Shown here: positions 1 to 7,066 of the stretch, piece by piece | How the letters are laid out: every line of letters begins with the position of its first letter | How positions within the stretch are numbered: the first letter of the stretch is position 1 | NCBI GenBank assembly: GCA_003520545.1 | Contig: DOUP01000215.1 | Coordinates: 1 to 10,903 of the forward strand | Direction: 5' to 3' | From: Maritimibacter sp. | GTDB lineage: Bacteria; Pseudomonadota; Alphaproteobacteria; Rhodobacterales; Rhodobacteraceae | Length of the DNA stretch: 10,903 nucleotides | Made by a program: the position numbers and the translations under genes | Notes under the pieces: generated by a model | Database searches by the model: none | The model's input: only the letters and a program-made list of their open reading frames with translations | Told to the model about the DNA's origin: nothing

Positions 1-54
1 TGGTTTTCTGGTGAAAACGGTGCCCGCCGCCTTGGTCCTGTCAACACCAAACAT
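1..54 (-). CDS. Possible 5' end of a further gene running off the left edge
   Basis: On the minus strand an ATG at 54-52 opens a frame of 18 codons with no stop before the window edge (MFGVDRTKAAGTVFTRKP). It begins 21 bases after the stop of the preceding minus-strand gene, which is a normal spacing for a next operon member. No Shine-Dalgarno sequence precedes it, and 18 open codons can easily occur by chance in GC-rich DNA. Nothing in the peptide identifies a family. Bases 55-75 show no other feature. Confidence 0.18.
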   Translation of the reverse strand, partial: MFGVDRTKAAGTVFTRKP

Positions 55-75
55 GCCAGCGGAGGTGCTTTTGGT

Positions 76-1083
76 TCAGGAAAACGTCCCCGTCACACGC
101 CCCAAGAGCATGAAGGCGCGCGCGGTGCGTGTGGCCGAGAAGCGCGCGATGTCTTCGTCGCTGGCCGTCTCCTCGAAGGCCTCGAACACCTCGTCAAACC
201 GACGCAGGAAATGCAGTCCGGCATCGCGGAACACCGGATCGCTCTTCATTCGACCATTGGTCAACGCCAGGGAGGACCGGTCCCGAATGCCACCGAGTGC
301 CGCGACTTCGCGTCCGCGTTGACCCCGCGCAAAGCGTCGCCAGATGTCGGGGCGGGCCCGATCCGGACGCAGGTCATCCATGTAGATGCCGTCCTGGCTC
401 AGGAGCGTCAGAACGTCCTGCGCGGCCTGCACCAGCCCGGCGATCTTGCGGTCCTTGAGCGCCCGGCGCAGGGCTCTGAAGCCTTCGACATCCTCGGCAT
501 CTTCCGGGAAATGCAACGCCCGGATCATCTCGTCCGTCGACAATGGCTCGGCCTCGTCGGACGGCTGCGGGTCGAGCGCCAGCGACGCCTGCCCTTCCCC
601 GTCGATGGTCTTCACCACCGTCGGCTGCGTCGCTTCGCGCTGGACCAGTTCGCGGGTCGTCGAGAATGTCGCCATGGCCTGCTCGGTCTGCTTCTGCGCT
701 TCTTCGAGCTGGGCGATCTTGGCCTCGACCGCCGGATCATGGGTGGTGTGGGGCAGCGATTGGGTCAGGTAATTCTGGCGCATCGCGTCGATGGTGTTCT
801 GGAGCCGCTCGGTCTCCTCCCGCATGACGCGGGCGGACCGCGCCGCCGAGGTCGCGAGCCAGATCACAGCGACCGGCAGGATCACCGCGAGCACCGTCAC
901 CACGAGGTTCGCAGCGCCCTGGTCGGTCAGCCCTTCGCCCAGCACGGCGAAGAACAGCACGCAGCCTCCCAGCCACAGCGCCGTCAGCAGGGCCGCGATC
1001 ATATCGGACGGATCGACGCCCTGCCGCCTTGGCCGCGTTTTGCCGCTGAGTGTCAGCCCGTGATCGTTATCTTTCGGCACCAT
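76..1083 (-). CDS. Uncharacterised membrane-anchored coiled-coil protein
   Basis: This 335-residue protein has no family I can name. It has a short polar N-terminus and two hydrophobic segments (about residues 28-49 and 60-81) that should form a membrane hairpin. A charged stretch rich in E, Q and K follows (about 84-104 and 118-150) and looks like coiled coil. After a low-complexity acidic linker (about 165-185) comes a predicted helical, Arg/Asp-rich C-terminal domain (about 185-335) that is probably cytoplasmic. The start is supported by GAGGG five bases upstream of the ATG. The gene lies 27 bases downstream of greA on the same strand, so the two are probably co-transcribed; a small GGGG/CCCC hairpin sits directly after the greA stop. 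The long plus-strand frame opposite it is Arg/His-rich and looks like a shadow. Coding status is confident; function is unknown. Confidence 0.8.
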   Translation of the reverse strand: MVPKDNDHGLTLSGKTRPRRQGVDPSDMIAALLTALWLGGCVLFFAVLGEGLTDQGAANLVVTVLAVILPVAVIWLATSAARSARVMREETERLQNTIDAMRQNYLTQSLPHTTHDPAVEAKIAQLEEAQKQTEQAMATFSTTRELVQREATQPTVVKTIDGEGQASLALDPQPSDEAEPLSTDEMIRALHFPEDAEDVEGFRALRRALKDRKIAGLVQAAQDVLTLLSQDGIYMDDLRPDRARPDIWRRFARGQRGREVAALGGIRDRSSLALTNGRMKSDPVFRDAGLHFLRRFDEVFEAFEETASDEDIARFSATRTARAFMLLGRVTGTFS

Positions 1084-1110
1084 TAGGGCCCTCGATGATG
1101 GGGTCTGCCC

Positions 1111-1581
1111 CTAGATATACTCGATTTCGAGAATTTCGTAGGATTTCTCGCCCCCCGGCGTGCGGACTTCGACACTGTCGCCCTCTTCCTTGCCGATCAG
1201 GGACCGGGCGAGAGGGGATTTGATGTTGAGTTTGCTCTTTTCCAGGTCGGCTTCCGGCTCGCCCACGATCTGGTAGGTCTTCTCTTCGTCGGTGTCCTCG
1301 TCCACGAGCTTCACGGTCGCGCCGAACTTCACCGGACCCGACAGTTTCGCCGGGTCGATCACTTCGGCCAGGCCGATGATGCCTTCAAGCTCTTTCACCC
1401 GTCCCTCGATGAAGCTCTGCTTCTCGCGGGCGGCGTGATACTCGGCGTTCTCGGACAGGTCGCCATGTTCGCGCGCCTCGGAAATGGCGGCGATGACGGC
1501 CGGACGTTCCACCGACTTGAGTGTTTTCAATTCGTCATTCAGCGCGGTGTGGCCCGCGCGGGTCAGAAGGATCTTTTCCAT
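1111..1581 (-). CDS. greA: Transcription elongation factor GreA
   Basis: GreA enters the secondary channel of RNA polymerase and stimulates cleavage of backtracked RNA, rescuing stalled elongation complexes. The 156 residues match the usual family length of about 158. The N-terminal coiled-coil domain (about 1-75) carries the family signature AREHGDLSENAEY, with the acidic tip residues D41 and E44 that position the catalytic metal. The C-terminal FKBP-like domain (about 80-156) includes the conserved SPLARSLIGKEEGD stretch. The start ATG is set by homology at the N-terminus (MEKILLTRAG); the preceding Shine-Dalgarno sequence is weak. The gene is transcribed divergently from the PAP2 gene and is probably the first gene of a unit with the membrane/coiled-coil protein downstream. 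A short ORF lies 13 bases upstream of its start. Confidence 0.97.
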   Translation of the reverse strand: MEKILLTRAGHTALNDELKTLKSVERPAVIAAISEAREHGDLSENAEYHAAREKQSFIEGRVKELEGIIGLAEVIDPAKLSGPVKFGATVKLVDEDTDEEKTYQIVGEPEADLEKSKLNIKSPLARSLIGKEEGDSVEVRTPGGEKSYEILEIEYI

Positions 1582-1594
1582 GATGCTCTGTGCT

Positions 1595-1642
1595 TTACTT
1601 GTTCGTTCGCCCGAACATGTGCATTTGTTCAGGTTTTTTCAT
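1595..1642 (-). CDS. Possible 15-residue leader peptide upstream of greA
   Basis: A complete small frame, MKKPEQMHMFGRTNK followed by TAA, lies on the minus strand with its stop 13 bases before the greA ATG. Its lysine-rich start, three Met codons and position in the greA leader make it a candidate upstream ORF that could couple to greA translation. Against it, no clear Shine-Dalgarno precedes the ATG, and a 16-codon frame can arise by chance. It overlaps an inverted repeat at 1610-1633, so the sequence may be constrained as DNA or RNA rather than as protein. Confidence 0.25.
   Translation of the reverse strand: MKKPEQMHMFGRTNK
1610..1633. repeat. Inverted repeat CCCGAACA-N8-TGTTCAGG in the greA/PAP2 spacer
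   Basis: The eight-base arms at 1610-1617 and 1626-1633 match except for one position, which could pair as G-U in RNA. An overlapping dyad GTTCG-CC-CGAAC lies at 1605-1616. It sits in the spacer between divergently transcribed genes, so it could be an operator, or a hairpin in the greA leader RNA. It does not match the alphaproteobacterial LexA pattern GTTC-N7-GTTC. No regulator can be assigned. Confidence 0.35.
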
Positions 1643-1646
1643 GGGC

Positions 1647-1665
1647 AGCGTAGGAAAATTACGCT
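1647..1665. repeat. Inverted repeat AGCGTA-N7-TACGCT in the greA/PAP2 spacer
   Basis: Perfect six-base arms at 1647-1652 and 1660-1665 flank an A/T-rich heptamer. The element is about 40 bases upstream of the PAP2 start and about 65 bases upstream of greA, a position where a dimeric regulator could act on either gene. A weak plus-strand -10-like hexamer (TACGCT) overlaps the right arm, preceded by TTTCAT at 17 bases. Function is inferred from position only. Confidence 0.35.
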
Positions 1666-1705
1666 ATCGTTTCGGCAAAAGAAAAGCAAAATCGAGTAGT
1701 TTGCA

Positions 1706-2680
1706 ATGACGATCTTTTACCGGTGGTCCGCGCTTTATGTCGTGGCCGGAATGGTTTTTGTCCTTCTTGTTCGTGACGATCCCGGCGCGATGGCGCGGCA
1801 AATGCTCGCTTCGATCCCCTCCCAGTTCATGCGCTTCTACACCCTCGGCGGCATCCTTCTGATCCCGCTCGCCGCAGCGCTGTACCTGATGTGGAAGCGG
1901 GGGCTGAAAGATCGCTGGCAAACCGTTGTCGGCACGCTGATTGCCTGCACATTCGTCACCATGATGTTCCCGATGGTCAAAGCCTCGCTGCCCTATGCTG
2001 TGCCGTTCTGGGCCGATCCACTTCTGGCCGACGTCGATCGGGTCCTGCACTTTGGCGTGGCCCCCTGGGTGCCCGCGCATAATCTGTTCGGCGATGTGCC
2101 GTGGGTCGTCACCGACCTGCTTTACGCGGTCTTCTGGATGTTCCCGGCGACCTACCTTCCGTTCCTGCTGGCGGTGTTCGATGCGAACCATGCCCGCGTT
2201 GTACGGTTCTCGCTGATCTATCTCGCCACCTTTTTCCTGCTCGGCAACGTCATGGCCGGGCTTTTCATGTCCGGAGGCCCGATCTACTACGACCGGCTCG
2301 TCGGCGGCGACGCCTTCGCCGATCTCGTGGCGATTTTTGAGAGCGGGGCACGCGGTGAAACGCTTACCTCGAACCTGCAAGGCCTGCTGTGGACCGCCTA
2401 TGCCGAGGGCGAGCAGAAGTTCGGCTCCGGCATTTCGGCGTTCCCGTCGGTCCATGTCGCAATGACCGCGCTCTGGGCCCTGTATCTTGCGGAAGTCTCG
2501 CGCAAGCTTCTTCCGCTCTCGATCGCCCTTGTCCTGATCTACCAGGTCTTCTCGGTTTTCCTGGGCTGGCACTACGCGGTTGATGGGTATGCCTCGATCC
2601 TCGTGATCCTCGCCCTGTGGGCGCTAACACGGAAATCAGGGCAGGAAACTAACGTCGCGACGCAATTGACCCCCACCTGA
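1706..2680 (+). CDS. PAP2-superfamily integral membrane phosphatase/phosphotransferase
   Basis: This 324-residue multi-span membrane protein has hydrophobic segments near residues 8-22, 45-63, 75-92, 135-158, 167-190, 250-266, 270-286 and 294-310. Two PAP2 active-site motifs are visible: FPSVH (246-250, in place of the common PSGH) and GWHYAVD (287-293), whose H289 and D293 fit the nucleophile histidine and its aspartate partner. GPIYYDR (191-197) is the likely substitute for the upstream phosphate-binding motif. The short-spaced HYxxD pattern resembles the PAP2_3 / Aur1-like group of lipid phosphatases and inositol-phosphotransferases. The substrate is therefore probably a lipid phosphate at the membrane, but it cannot be named. 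The start ATG has only a weak upstream Shine-Dalgarno. The gene is divergent from greA and ends 46 bases before ETF-QO. Confidence 0.85.
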   Translation: MTIFYRWSALYVVAGMVFVLLVRDDPGAMARQMLASIPSQFMRFYTLGGILLIPLAAALYLMWKRGLKDRWQTVVGTLIACTFVTMMFPMVKASLPYAVPFWADPLLADVDRVLHFGVAPWVPAHNLFGDVPWVVTDLLYAVFWMFPATYLPFLLAVFDANHARVVRFSLIYLATFFLLGNVMAGLFMSGGPIYYDRLVGGDAFADLVAIFESGARGETLTSNLQGLLWTAYAEGEQKFGSGISAFPSVHVAMTALWALYLAEVSRKLLPLSIALVLIYQVFSVFLGWHYAVDGYASILVILALWALTRKSGQETNVATQLTPT

Positions 2681-2694
2681 GCACCCTGTAGCAA
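2666..2694 (+). promoter_or_regulatory. Candidate sigma-70 promoter for ETF-QO
   Basis: TTGACC (2666-2671, five of six matches to the -35 consensus) is separated by 17 bases from TAGCAA (2689-2694, three of six to the -10). Initiation near 2701 would leave a short leader with the Shine-Dalgarno GGGAG (2714-2718) before the ATG at 2727, and would exclude the ATG at 2694 as a start. It overlaps the end of the PAP2 gene. This is a sequence match only. Confidence 0.35.
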
Positions 2695-2726
2695 TGCGCA
2701 AGTTTTTTGCGCAGGGAGTGCCTCAG

Positions 2727-4379
2727 ATGGCGGAAATCGAACGCGAAGCCATGGACGTGGATGTGGTGATCGTGGGGGCTGGCCCCGCTGGTCTCTCCGC
2801 GGCCATTCGGCTCAAACAACTGGACCCCGACCTCATGGTCGTCGTCCTGGAAAAGGGCTCCGAAGTGGGCGCGCACATCCTGTCGGGCGCGGTGTTGGAC
2901 CCCTCGGGTCTGGACGAACTGATCCCTGACTGGAAAGACAAGGGTGCGCCGGTCACCGTGCCGGTGAAGAAGGACAACTTCTACATCTTCGGGGAAGGCG
3001 GGCAAATGAAGATCCCGAACTTCCTGATGCCGCCCCTGATGAACAACCACGGCAATTACATCGTCTCGATGGGTAACGTCACCCGCTGGATGGCCGAACA
3101 GGCCGAGGCGCTTGGTGTCGAGGTTTACCCCGGCATGTCCTGCTCCGAGCTGGTCTACGGCGACGACGGCGAGGTCAAAGGCGTGGTCGCCGGTGAATTC
3201 GGCAAGAACCCCGACGGCACGCCGGGCGACGGCTACGAGCCGGGCATGGAGCTTCTGGGCAAATACACGATCATCTGCGAAGGCGTGCGCGGATCGCTCG
3301 CGAAAGAGCTGATCGGCAAGTACGACCTGGCCGCTGGTCACGACGTGCCCAAGTTCGGCATCGGGATCAAGGAAATCTGGGACGTTGACCCCGAGAACCA
3401 CAACGAGGGCGAAGTCACCCACTCCATGGGTTGGCCGCTTGGGTTCAAGAATGGCGGCGGCTCGTTCCTCTACCATATCGACAACAACCAGGTTTACGTC
3501 GGCTACATCGTCGACCTGAATTACAAGAACCCCTACCTGCGCCCCTACCAGGAGTTCCAGCGCTTCAAGCACCATCCGCGCGTCGCACAGGTGCTCAAGG
3601 GCGGCAAGCGCGTGGCTTACGGTGCGCGCGCCGTGACCAAGGGCGGGTTCCAGTCAATCCCCGACACCGCCTTCCCGGGCGGGATGCTCGCGGGCTGTTC
3701 CGCCGGTCTCGTGAACCTGCCGCGCATCAAGGGCAACCACAACGCCATGCATTCGGGCCGTCAGGCCGCCGAAGCCGCCTATGAGGCGATCAAGGCGGGC
3801 CGCGCGAACGATACGGTGACCGAGTATGACGAGGCGCTGCGCACGGGTCCCGTGGGCAAAGACCTCAAGAAGGTGCGCAACGTCGCCCCGCTCAACGCGC
3901 GTTTCGGCCCGGCGGGCGGCATGGCGCTCGGCGGGTTCGACATGTGGTGGCAGACGCTCTTCGGCTTCTCGCTTTTCGGCACGCTTAAGCACGGCAAGAC
4001 CGACGCGCAGGCGACCGAACCGGCGTCCAAGCACAAGGAAATCGACTACCCGAAACCCGATGGCGTCTTGTCGTTCGATCGCCTGACCAGTGTCAGCTTC
4101 TCGAACACCAACCACGAAGAGCAGCAGCCCTGCCACCTGAAACTCAAGGATGCCTCGATCCCGATTGACGTGAACCTTCCGAAGTTCGCGGAACCGGCGC
4201 AGCGGTATTGCCCGGCGGGGGTCTACGAGGTGGTCGAGGACGACGCAGGCCAGAAGAAATTCCAGATCAATTTCCAGAACTGCGTGCACTGCAAGACCTG
4301 CGACATCAAGGACCCGTCGCAGAACATCGAATGGACCGTCCCGCAGGGCGGGGACGGGCCGAATTACCCGAACATGTGA
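2727..4379 (+). CDS. etfQO: Electron transfer flavoprotein-ubiquinone oxidoreductase (ETF-QO)
   Basis: ETF-QO takes electrons from reduced ETF, which is loaded by acyl-CoA and amino-acid dehydrogenases, and passes them through FAD and a [4Fe-4S] cluster to ubiquinone at the inner face of the membrane. From the chosen start the protein is 550 residues, the usual bacterial length. The FAD-binding Rossmann motif GAGPAG is at 17-22. The cluster ligands are C495 in RYCPAGVYE and C519, C522 and C525 in NCVHCKTCDIKDP, with family spacing. The frame opens at an ATG at 2694, but I chose 2727 because GGGAG lies eight bases upstream of it, the protein then begins MAEIERE as in relatives, and the extra eleven codons form an inverted repeat. 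The gene stands alone and ends in a strong hairpin. The etfBA genes are not in the window. Confidence 0.97.
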   Translation: MAEIEREAMDVDVVIVGAGPAGLSAAIRLKQLDPDLMVVVLEKGSEVGAHILSGAVLDPSGLDELIPDWKDKGAPVTVPVKKDNFYIFGEGGQMKIPNFLMPPLMNNHGNYIVSMGNVTRWMAEQAEALGVEVYPGMSCSELVYGDDGEVKGVVAGEFGKNPDGTPGDGYEPGMELLGKYTIICEGVRGSLAKELIGKYDLAAGHDVPKFGIGIKEIWDVDPENHNEGEVTHSMGWPLGFKNGGGSFLYHIDNNQVYVGYIVDLNYKNPYLRPYQEFQRFKHHPRVAQVLKGGKRVAYGARAVTKGGFQSIPDTAFPGGMLAGCSAGLVNLPRIKGNHNAMHSGRQAAEAAYEAIKAGRANDTVTEYDEALRTGPVGKDLKKVRNVAPLNARFGPAGGMALGGFDMWWQTLFGFSLFGTLKHGKTDAQATEPASKHKEIDYPKPDGVLSFDRLTSVSFSNTNHEEQQPCHLKLKDASIPIDVNLPKFAEPAQRYCPAGVYEVVEDDAGQKKFQINFQNCVHCKTCDIKDPSQNIEWTVPQGGDGPNYPNM

Positions 4380-4400
4380 TCTCTTTCACATCTGTGACAT

Positions 4401-4426
4401 GAGGGGCGGCCAAAGGGTCGCCCCTC
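4401..4426 (+). terminator. Hairpin terminator after ETF-QO
   Basis: Twenty-one bases after the ETF-QO stop, arms GAGGGGCGGCC and GGTCGCCCCTC form an 11-bp stem (one G-U pair) around an AAAG loop. The following GTTGTATC is only moderately T-rich, so termination may be imperfect. The position and stem strength fit a terminator that insulates the TPR-ispE unit. Confidence 0.6.
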
Positions 4427-4486
4427 GTTGTATCGGCCCCCGCGAAGGGTTACGTTTCACTCCAAACTCATGACGCGAGGTCCCCT

Positions 4487-6232
4487 TTGCCCCGATTGAC
4501 ACGCCCCTTCCGCGCAAGCCTGCGCGCGGCCACCCTGACCGCGCTACTGGCCGCGCTTCCCGCAAGTTTGCCCGCGCAGACCTCCGACGGGTTCATCGGC
4601 GCCTACCTTGCCGCCCGTTCGGCAGATCAGAACGCGGATTTCAAGGCGCTGGTGGAATATGGCACCCGTGCCTTGGCCGACCGCCCCGACAACGCGGGGA
4701 TCATGGAAGGTCTTCTGATCGCCTATCTCGGCCTCGGCAAACTGGACCAGGCGGTTCCGATTGCACGGCGGCTCACGGAGATTTCGCCCGATAACGAGCT
4801 GGGTCAGTTGATCCTGCTCGGCAACGAAATGGAGAATGAGAACTGGCAGGGCGTGGAACAACGTCTGAGCGAAGAATTCTCGGTCGGCGGTCTCATGGAC
4901 CCGCTGATCCTTGCCTGGGCCGCCATTGGCGAAGGCAAGATGTCCAAGGCGCTCGATATCTTCGATGAGCTTGCCAAGGACGACATGGCGCGCCAGGTCT
5001 CGGCCTTCCAGAAAGCGCAGGCACTGGCCTATGTCGGCGACTACGAAGGCGCCGCGCGCATCCTGTCCGGCGAAGAAGTGGATCTGCAACTCAACCGCGC
5101 GGGCGTCATCGCTTTTGCACAGATCCTCAGCCAGCTTGAACGCAACCAGGACGCCGTCGACCTGATCGACGAACAGCTTCCCAATACCGGCGACGAGGAG
5201 ATACAGACGCTTCGTGCGGAGCTGGCCGCCGGCAAGCCCATCGAATTCACCGCCATCGCCACGCCCAAGGACGGGCTTTCGGCACTGTTTTACAACGTGG
5301 GCGAAGTGCTCGCGGCCGAAGCGAACCCCTCGCTCGTCCTGATCTACGCGCGCCTCGCGCAGCATTTGAACCCGGACAATGTCTCGGCCACCCTGCTGAC
5401 CGCGAGCGTGTTCGAGACGATGGGCAACCACGAGCTTGCGGTCTCAACCTATGACCAGATCGCCCCCGAAAGCCGCGCCTGGCCGCAGGCGATGCTGGGC
5501 AAGGCCGTGGCGCAGCGCCGGTCGGGCGATTCCGCCGGTGCCATAGAGACGCTGAAAGAGGTGGCCGACCGGTATCCCGAGCTCGCCCCGATCCACGTCG
5601 CCCTGGGCGACGAGTATCGCTACGAGGAAGACTGGGAAGCCGCGACCGCCGCCTACGACGACGCGATCGCACTCTACGAGGAGGAAATCGCCCAACACTG
5701 GGCCGTCTATTTCTCGCGCGGGATTACCAACGAACGCCAAGGCAACTGGGAGGCCGGCGAGGCCGATTTCCTCAAGGCGCTGGAACTGCAACCGGATCAG
5801 CCCGCCGTGCTGAACTACCTCGGGTATTCCTACGTGGAACGGCGCGAAAACCTCGACCAGGCGCTGGACATGATCCGCACCGCCGTGGAGGCCCGCCCGA
5901 ACGAAGGCTACATCGTCGATAGCCTTGCCTGGGTCTACTACCGTCTGGGCCGTTACCAGGAGGCCGTGGAGCCGATGGAGAAAGCCGTCGCGCTCATGCC
6001 CGTCGATCCGGTGGTCAACGATCACCTGGGCGATGTCTACTGGGCCGTGGGCCGCACCCGCGAAGCGAAATTCCAGTGGAGCCGTGCGCTGTCCTTCGTG
6101 ACTGAGGAAACCGACCTCGACGAGCTGAAGCCCGACCGCATCCGCCGCAAGCTGGAGGTGGGTCTGGACAAGGTGCTCGAAGAAGAGGGCGCGGATCCGA
6201 TCCAGAATGAGGATCAGGCCGCTGTTCAATAA
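4487..6232 (+). CDS. Secreted tetratricopeptide-repeat protein
   Basis: This 581-residue protein begins with a basic stretch and a hydrophobic Ala/Leu core ending ASLPA-Q (about residue 30), a convincing Sec signal peptide, so it should be periplasmic or membrane-attached. Helical TPR-like repeats fill the rest. The clearest are near the C-terminus at about 404-437, 438-471, 472-505 and 506-539, with the spaced G/A/Y/P pattern (for example AVLNYLGYSY and SLAWVYYRLGRYQEA). Earlier repeats are degenerate (about 50-105 and 340-400). Such proteins act as protein-binding scaffolds; the partner is unknown. The start is a TTG with GAGG six bases upstream, because the nearby ATG at 4470 is out of frame and meets a stop after nine codons. 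The 3' end overlaps ispE by 26 bases, so the two are probably one transcript. Confidence 0.9.
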   Translation: MPRLTRPFRASLRAATLTALLAALPASLPAQTSDGFIGAYLAARSADQNADFKALVEYGTRALADRPDNAGIMEGLLIAYLGLGKLDQAVPIARRLTEISPDNELGQLILLGNEMENENWQGVEQRLSEEFSVGGLMDPLILAWAAIGEGKMSKALDIFDELAKDDMARQVSAFQKAQALAYVGDYEGAARILSGEEVDLQLNRAGVIAFAQILSQLERNQDAVDLIDEQLPNTGDEEIQTLRAELAAGKPIEFTAIATPKDGLSALFYNVGEVLAAEANPSLVLIYARLAQHLNPDNVSATLLTASVFETMGNHELAVSTYDQIAPESRAWPQAMLGKAVAQRRSGDSAGAIETLKEVADRYPELAPIHVALGDEYRYEEDWEAATAAYDDAIALYEEEIAQHWAVYFSRGITNERQGNWEAGEADFLKALELQPDQPAVLNYLGYSYVERRENLDQALDMIRTAVEARPNEGYIVDSLAWVYYRLGRYQEAVEPMEKAVALMPVDPVVNDHLGDVYWAVGRTREAKFQWSRALSFVTEETDLDELKPDRIRRKLEVGLDKVLEEEGADPIQNEDQAAVQ

Positions 6233-7049
6233 AGTTTTCGCCCCCGCCAAGGTGAACCTCACGCTGCACGTCACCGGGCAGCGCGACGATGGCTATCACC
6301 TGCTCGACAGTCTCGTGGTCTTTGCCGACGTGGGCGACCGGGTCGCGGTGATGGAAGCGGATGAGACGTCGCTGGAGGTCACCGGCCCGATGGCTGAGGG
6401 CGTGCCGACCGATGCCACCAACCTCGTCTGGCGGGCCGCCGCGCTTTTCGACCGCCCGGTGAAAATCACGCTGTCCAAACATCTACCCGCCGCGGCGGGG
6501 ATCGGTGGCGGATCATCGGACGCCGCCGCGACGCTCCTCGCCATGGCCGAATTGACCGGGCAGAAACAGCTCCCCGCAGGCTCGGTGGAGTTGGGGGCGG
6601 ACGTGCGGGTTTGCCTTATGCGCCAAGCCACCCGAATGCGCGGGATCGGCGAGTTGGTGGACCCCGTGACCAACCTGCCCCCGCTTCACGCCGTGATGGC
6701 CAACCCGCGTGTCGAAGTGCCGACGCCCGCCGTGTTCAAGGCGTTGCCAAACAAGGTGAACCCGCCGATGTCGGCGAAGCTCCCGAAATGGCAGGGCACG
6801 AAGCAGCTCATCGACTGGATCGTCGCGCAGAGAAACGACCTGGAAGCGCCCGCCATGGGCGCCGAACCCGTGATCGCTGACGTGCTCTCGGCCCTCGCCG
6901 CGCTCCCCGGCGCGCGCACGGCCCGCATGTCCGGCTCGGGCGCGACCTGTTTCGCGCTGTTCGAAACGCGGGGCGAGGCCGAAGAGGCCGCTTTGCACCT
7001 CGCAAAAGCGCAGCCCGACTGGTGGGTGACCCCGGCGACGTTCAGCTAG
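6207..7049 (+). CDS. ispE: 4-diphosphocytidyl-2-C-methyl-D-erythritol kinase IspE
   Basis: IspE is the GHMP-family kinase that phosphorylates the 2-hydroxyl of CDP-methylerythritol with ATP, the fourth step of the MEP route to IPP and DMAPP, in the cytoplasm. In 280 residues the hallmarks appear in order: FAPAKVNLTLHVTGQRDDGYH (about 11-31, with K15), the ATP-binding loop GIGGGSSDAA (98-107), GADV with the catalytic D132, and the late glycine-rich SGSGATCF. After GADV the usual proline is replaced by Arg (GADVRVCL), which is unusual. The start ATG lies inside the end of the TPR gene and no good in-frame alternative exists before the conserved N-terminus; there is no clear Shine-Dalgarno, which suggests translational coupling. 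The gene faces the convergent polyprenyl synthase across 21 bases. Confidence 0.96.
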   Translation: MRIRPLFNKVFAPAKVNLTLHVTGQRDDGYHLLDSLVVFADVGDRVAVMEADETSLEVTGPMAEGVPTDATNLVWRAAALFDRPVKITLSKHLPAAAGIGGGSSDAAATLLAMAELTGQKQLPAGSVELGADVRVCLMRQATRMRGIGELVDPVTNLPPLHAVMANPRVEVPTPAVFKALPNKVNPPMSAKLPKWQGTKQLIDWIVAQRNDLEAPAMGAEPVIADVLSALAALPGARTARMSGSGATCFALFETRGEAEEAALHLAKAQPDWWVTPATFS

Positions 7050-7066
7050 GCGGTAACAAAGGGTGC

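Noticed and set aside
211..1086. 291-codon plus-strand open frame opposite the membrane/coiled-coil gene
   Set aside because: Its product is rich in Arg, His and Gly with no domain pattern, while the minus-strand protein has membrane segments, a Shine-Dalgarno and operon position.
1601..1630. LexA (SOS) box near repeated GTTC/GAAC words upstream of greA
   Set aside because: None of the GTTC or GAAC words has the N7 direct spacing of the alphaproteobacterial box or the N4 inverted spacing of the Bacillus box.
1664..2572. 302-codon minus-strand open frame opposite the PAP2 gene
   Set aside because: Highly charged, His/Arg/Glu-rich translation typical of the antisense of a hydrophobic GC-rich gene; the plus strand has PAP2 motifs.
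2649..3575. 308-codon minus-strand open frame opposite ETF-QO
   Set aside because: The sense strand encodes a clear ETF-QO; the antisense frame results from third-position GC bias.
4544..5431. 295-codon minus-strand open frame opposite the TPR gene
   Set aside because: Shadow of the sense TPR coding sequence; no start signal or family pattern.
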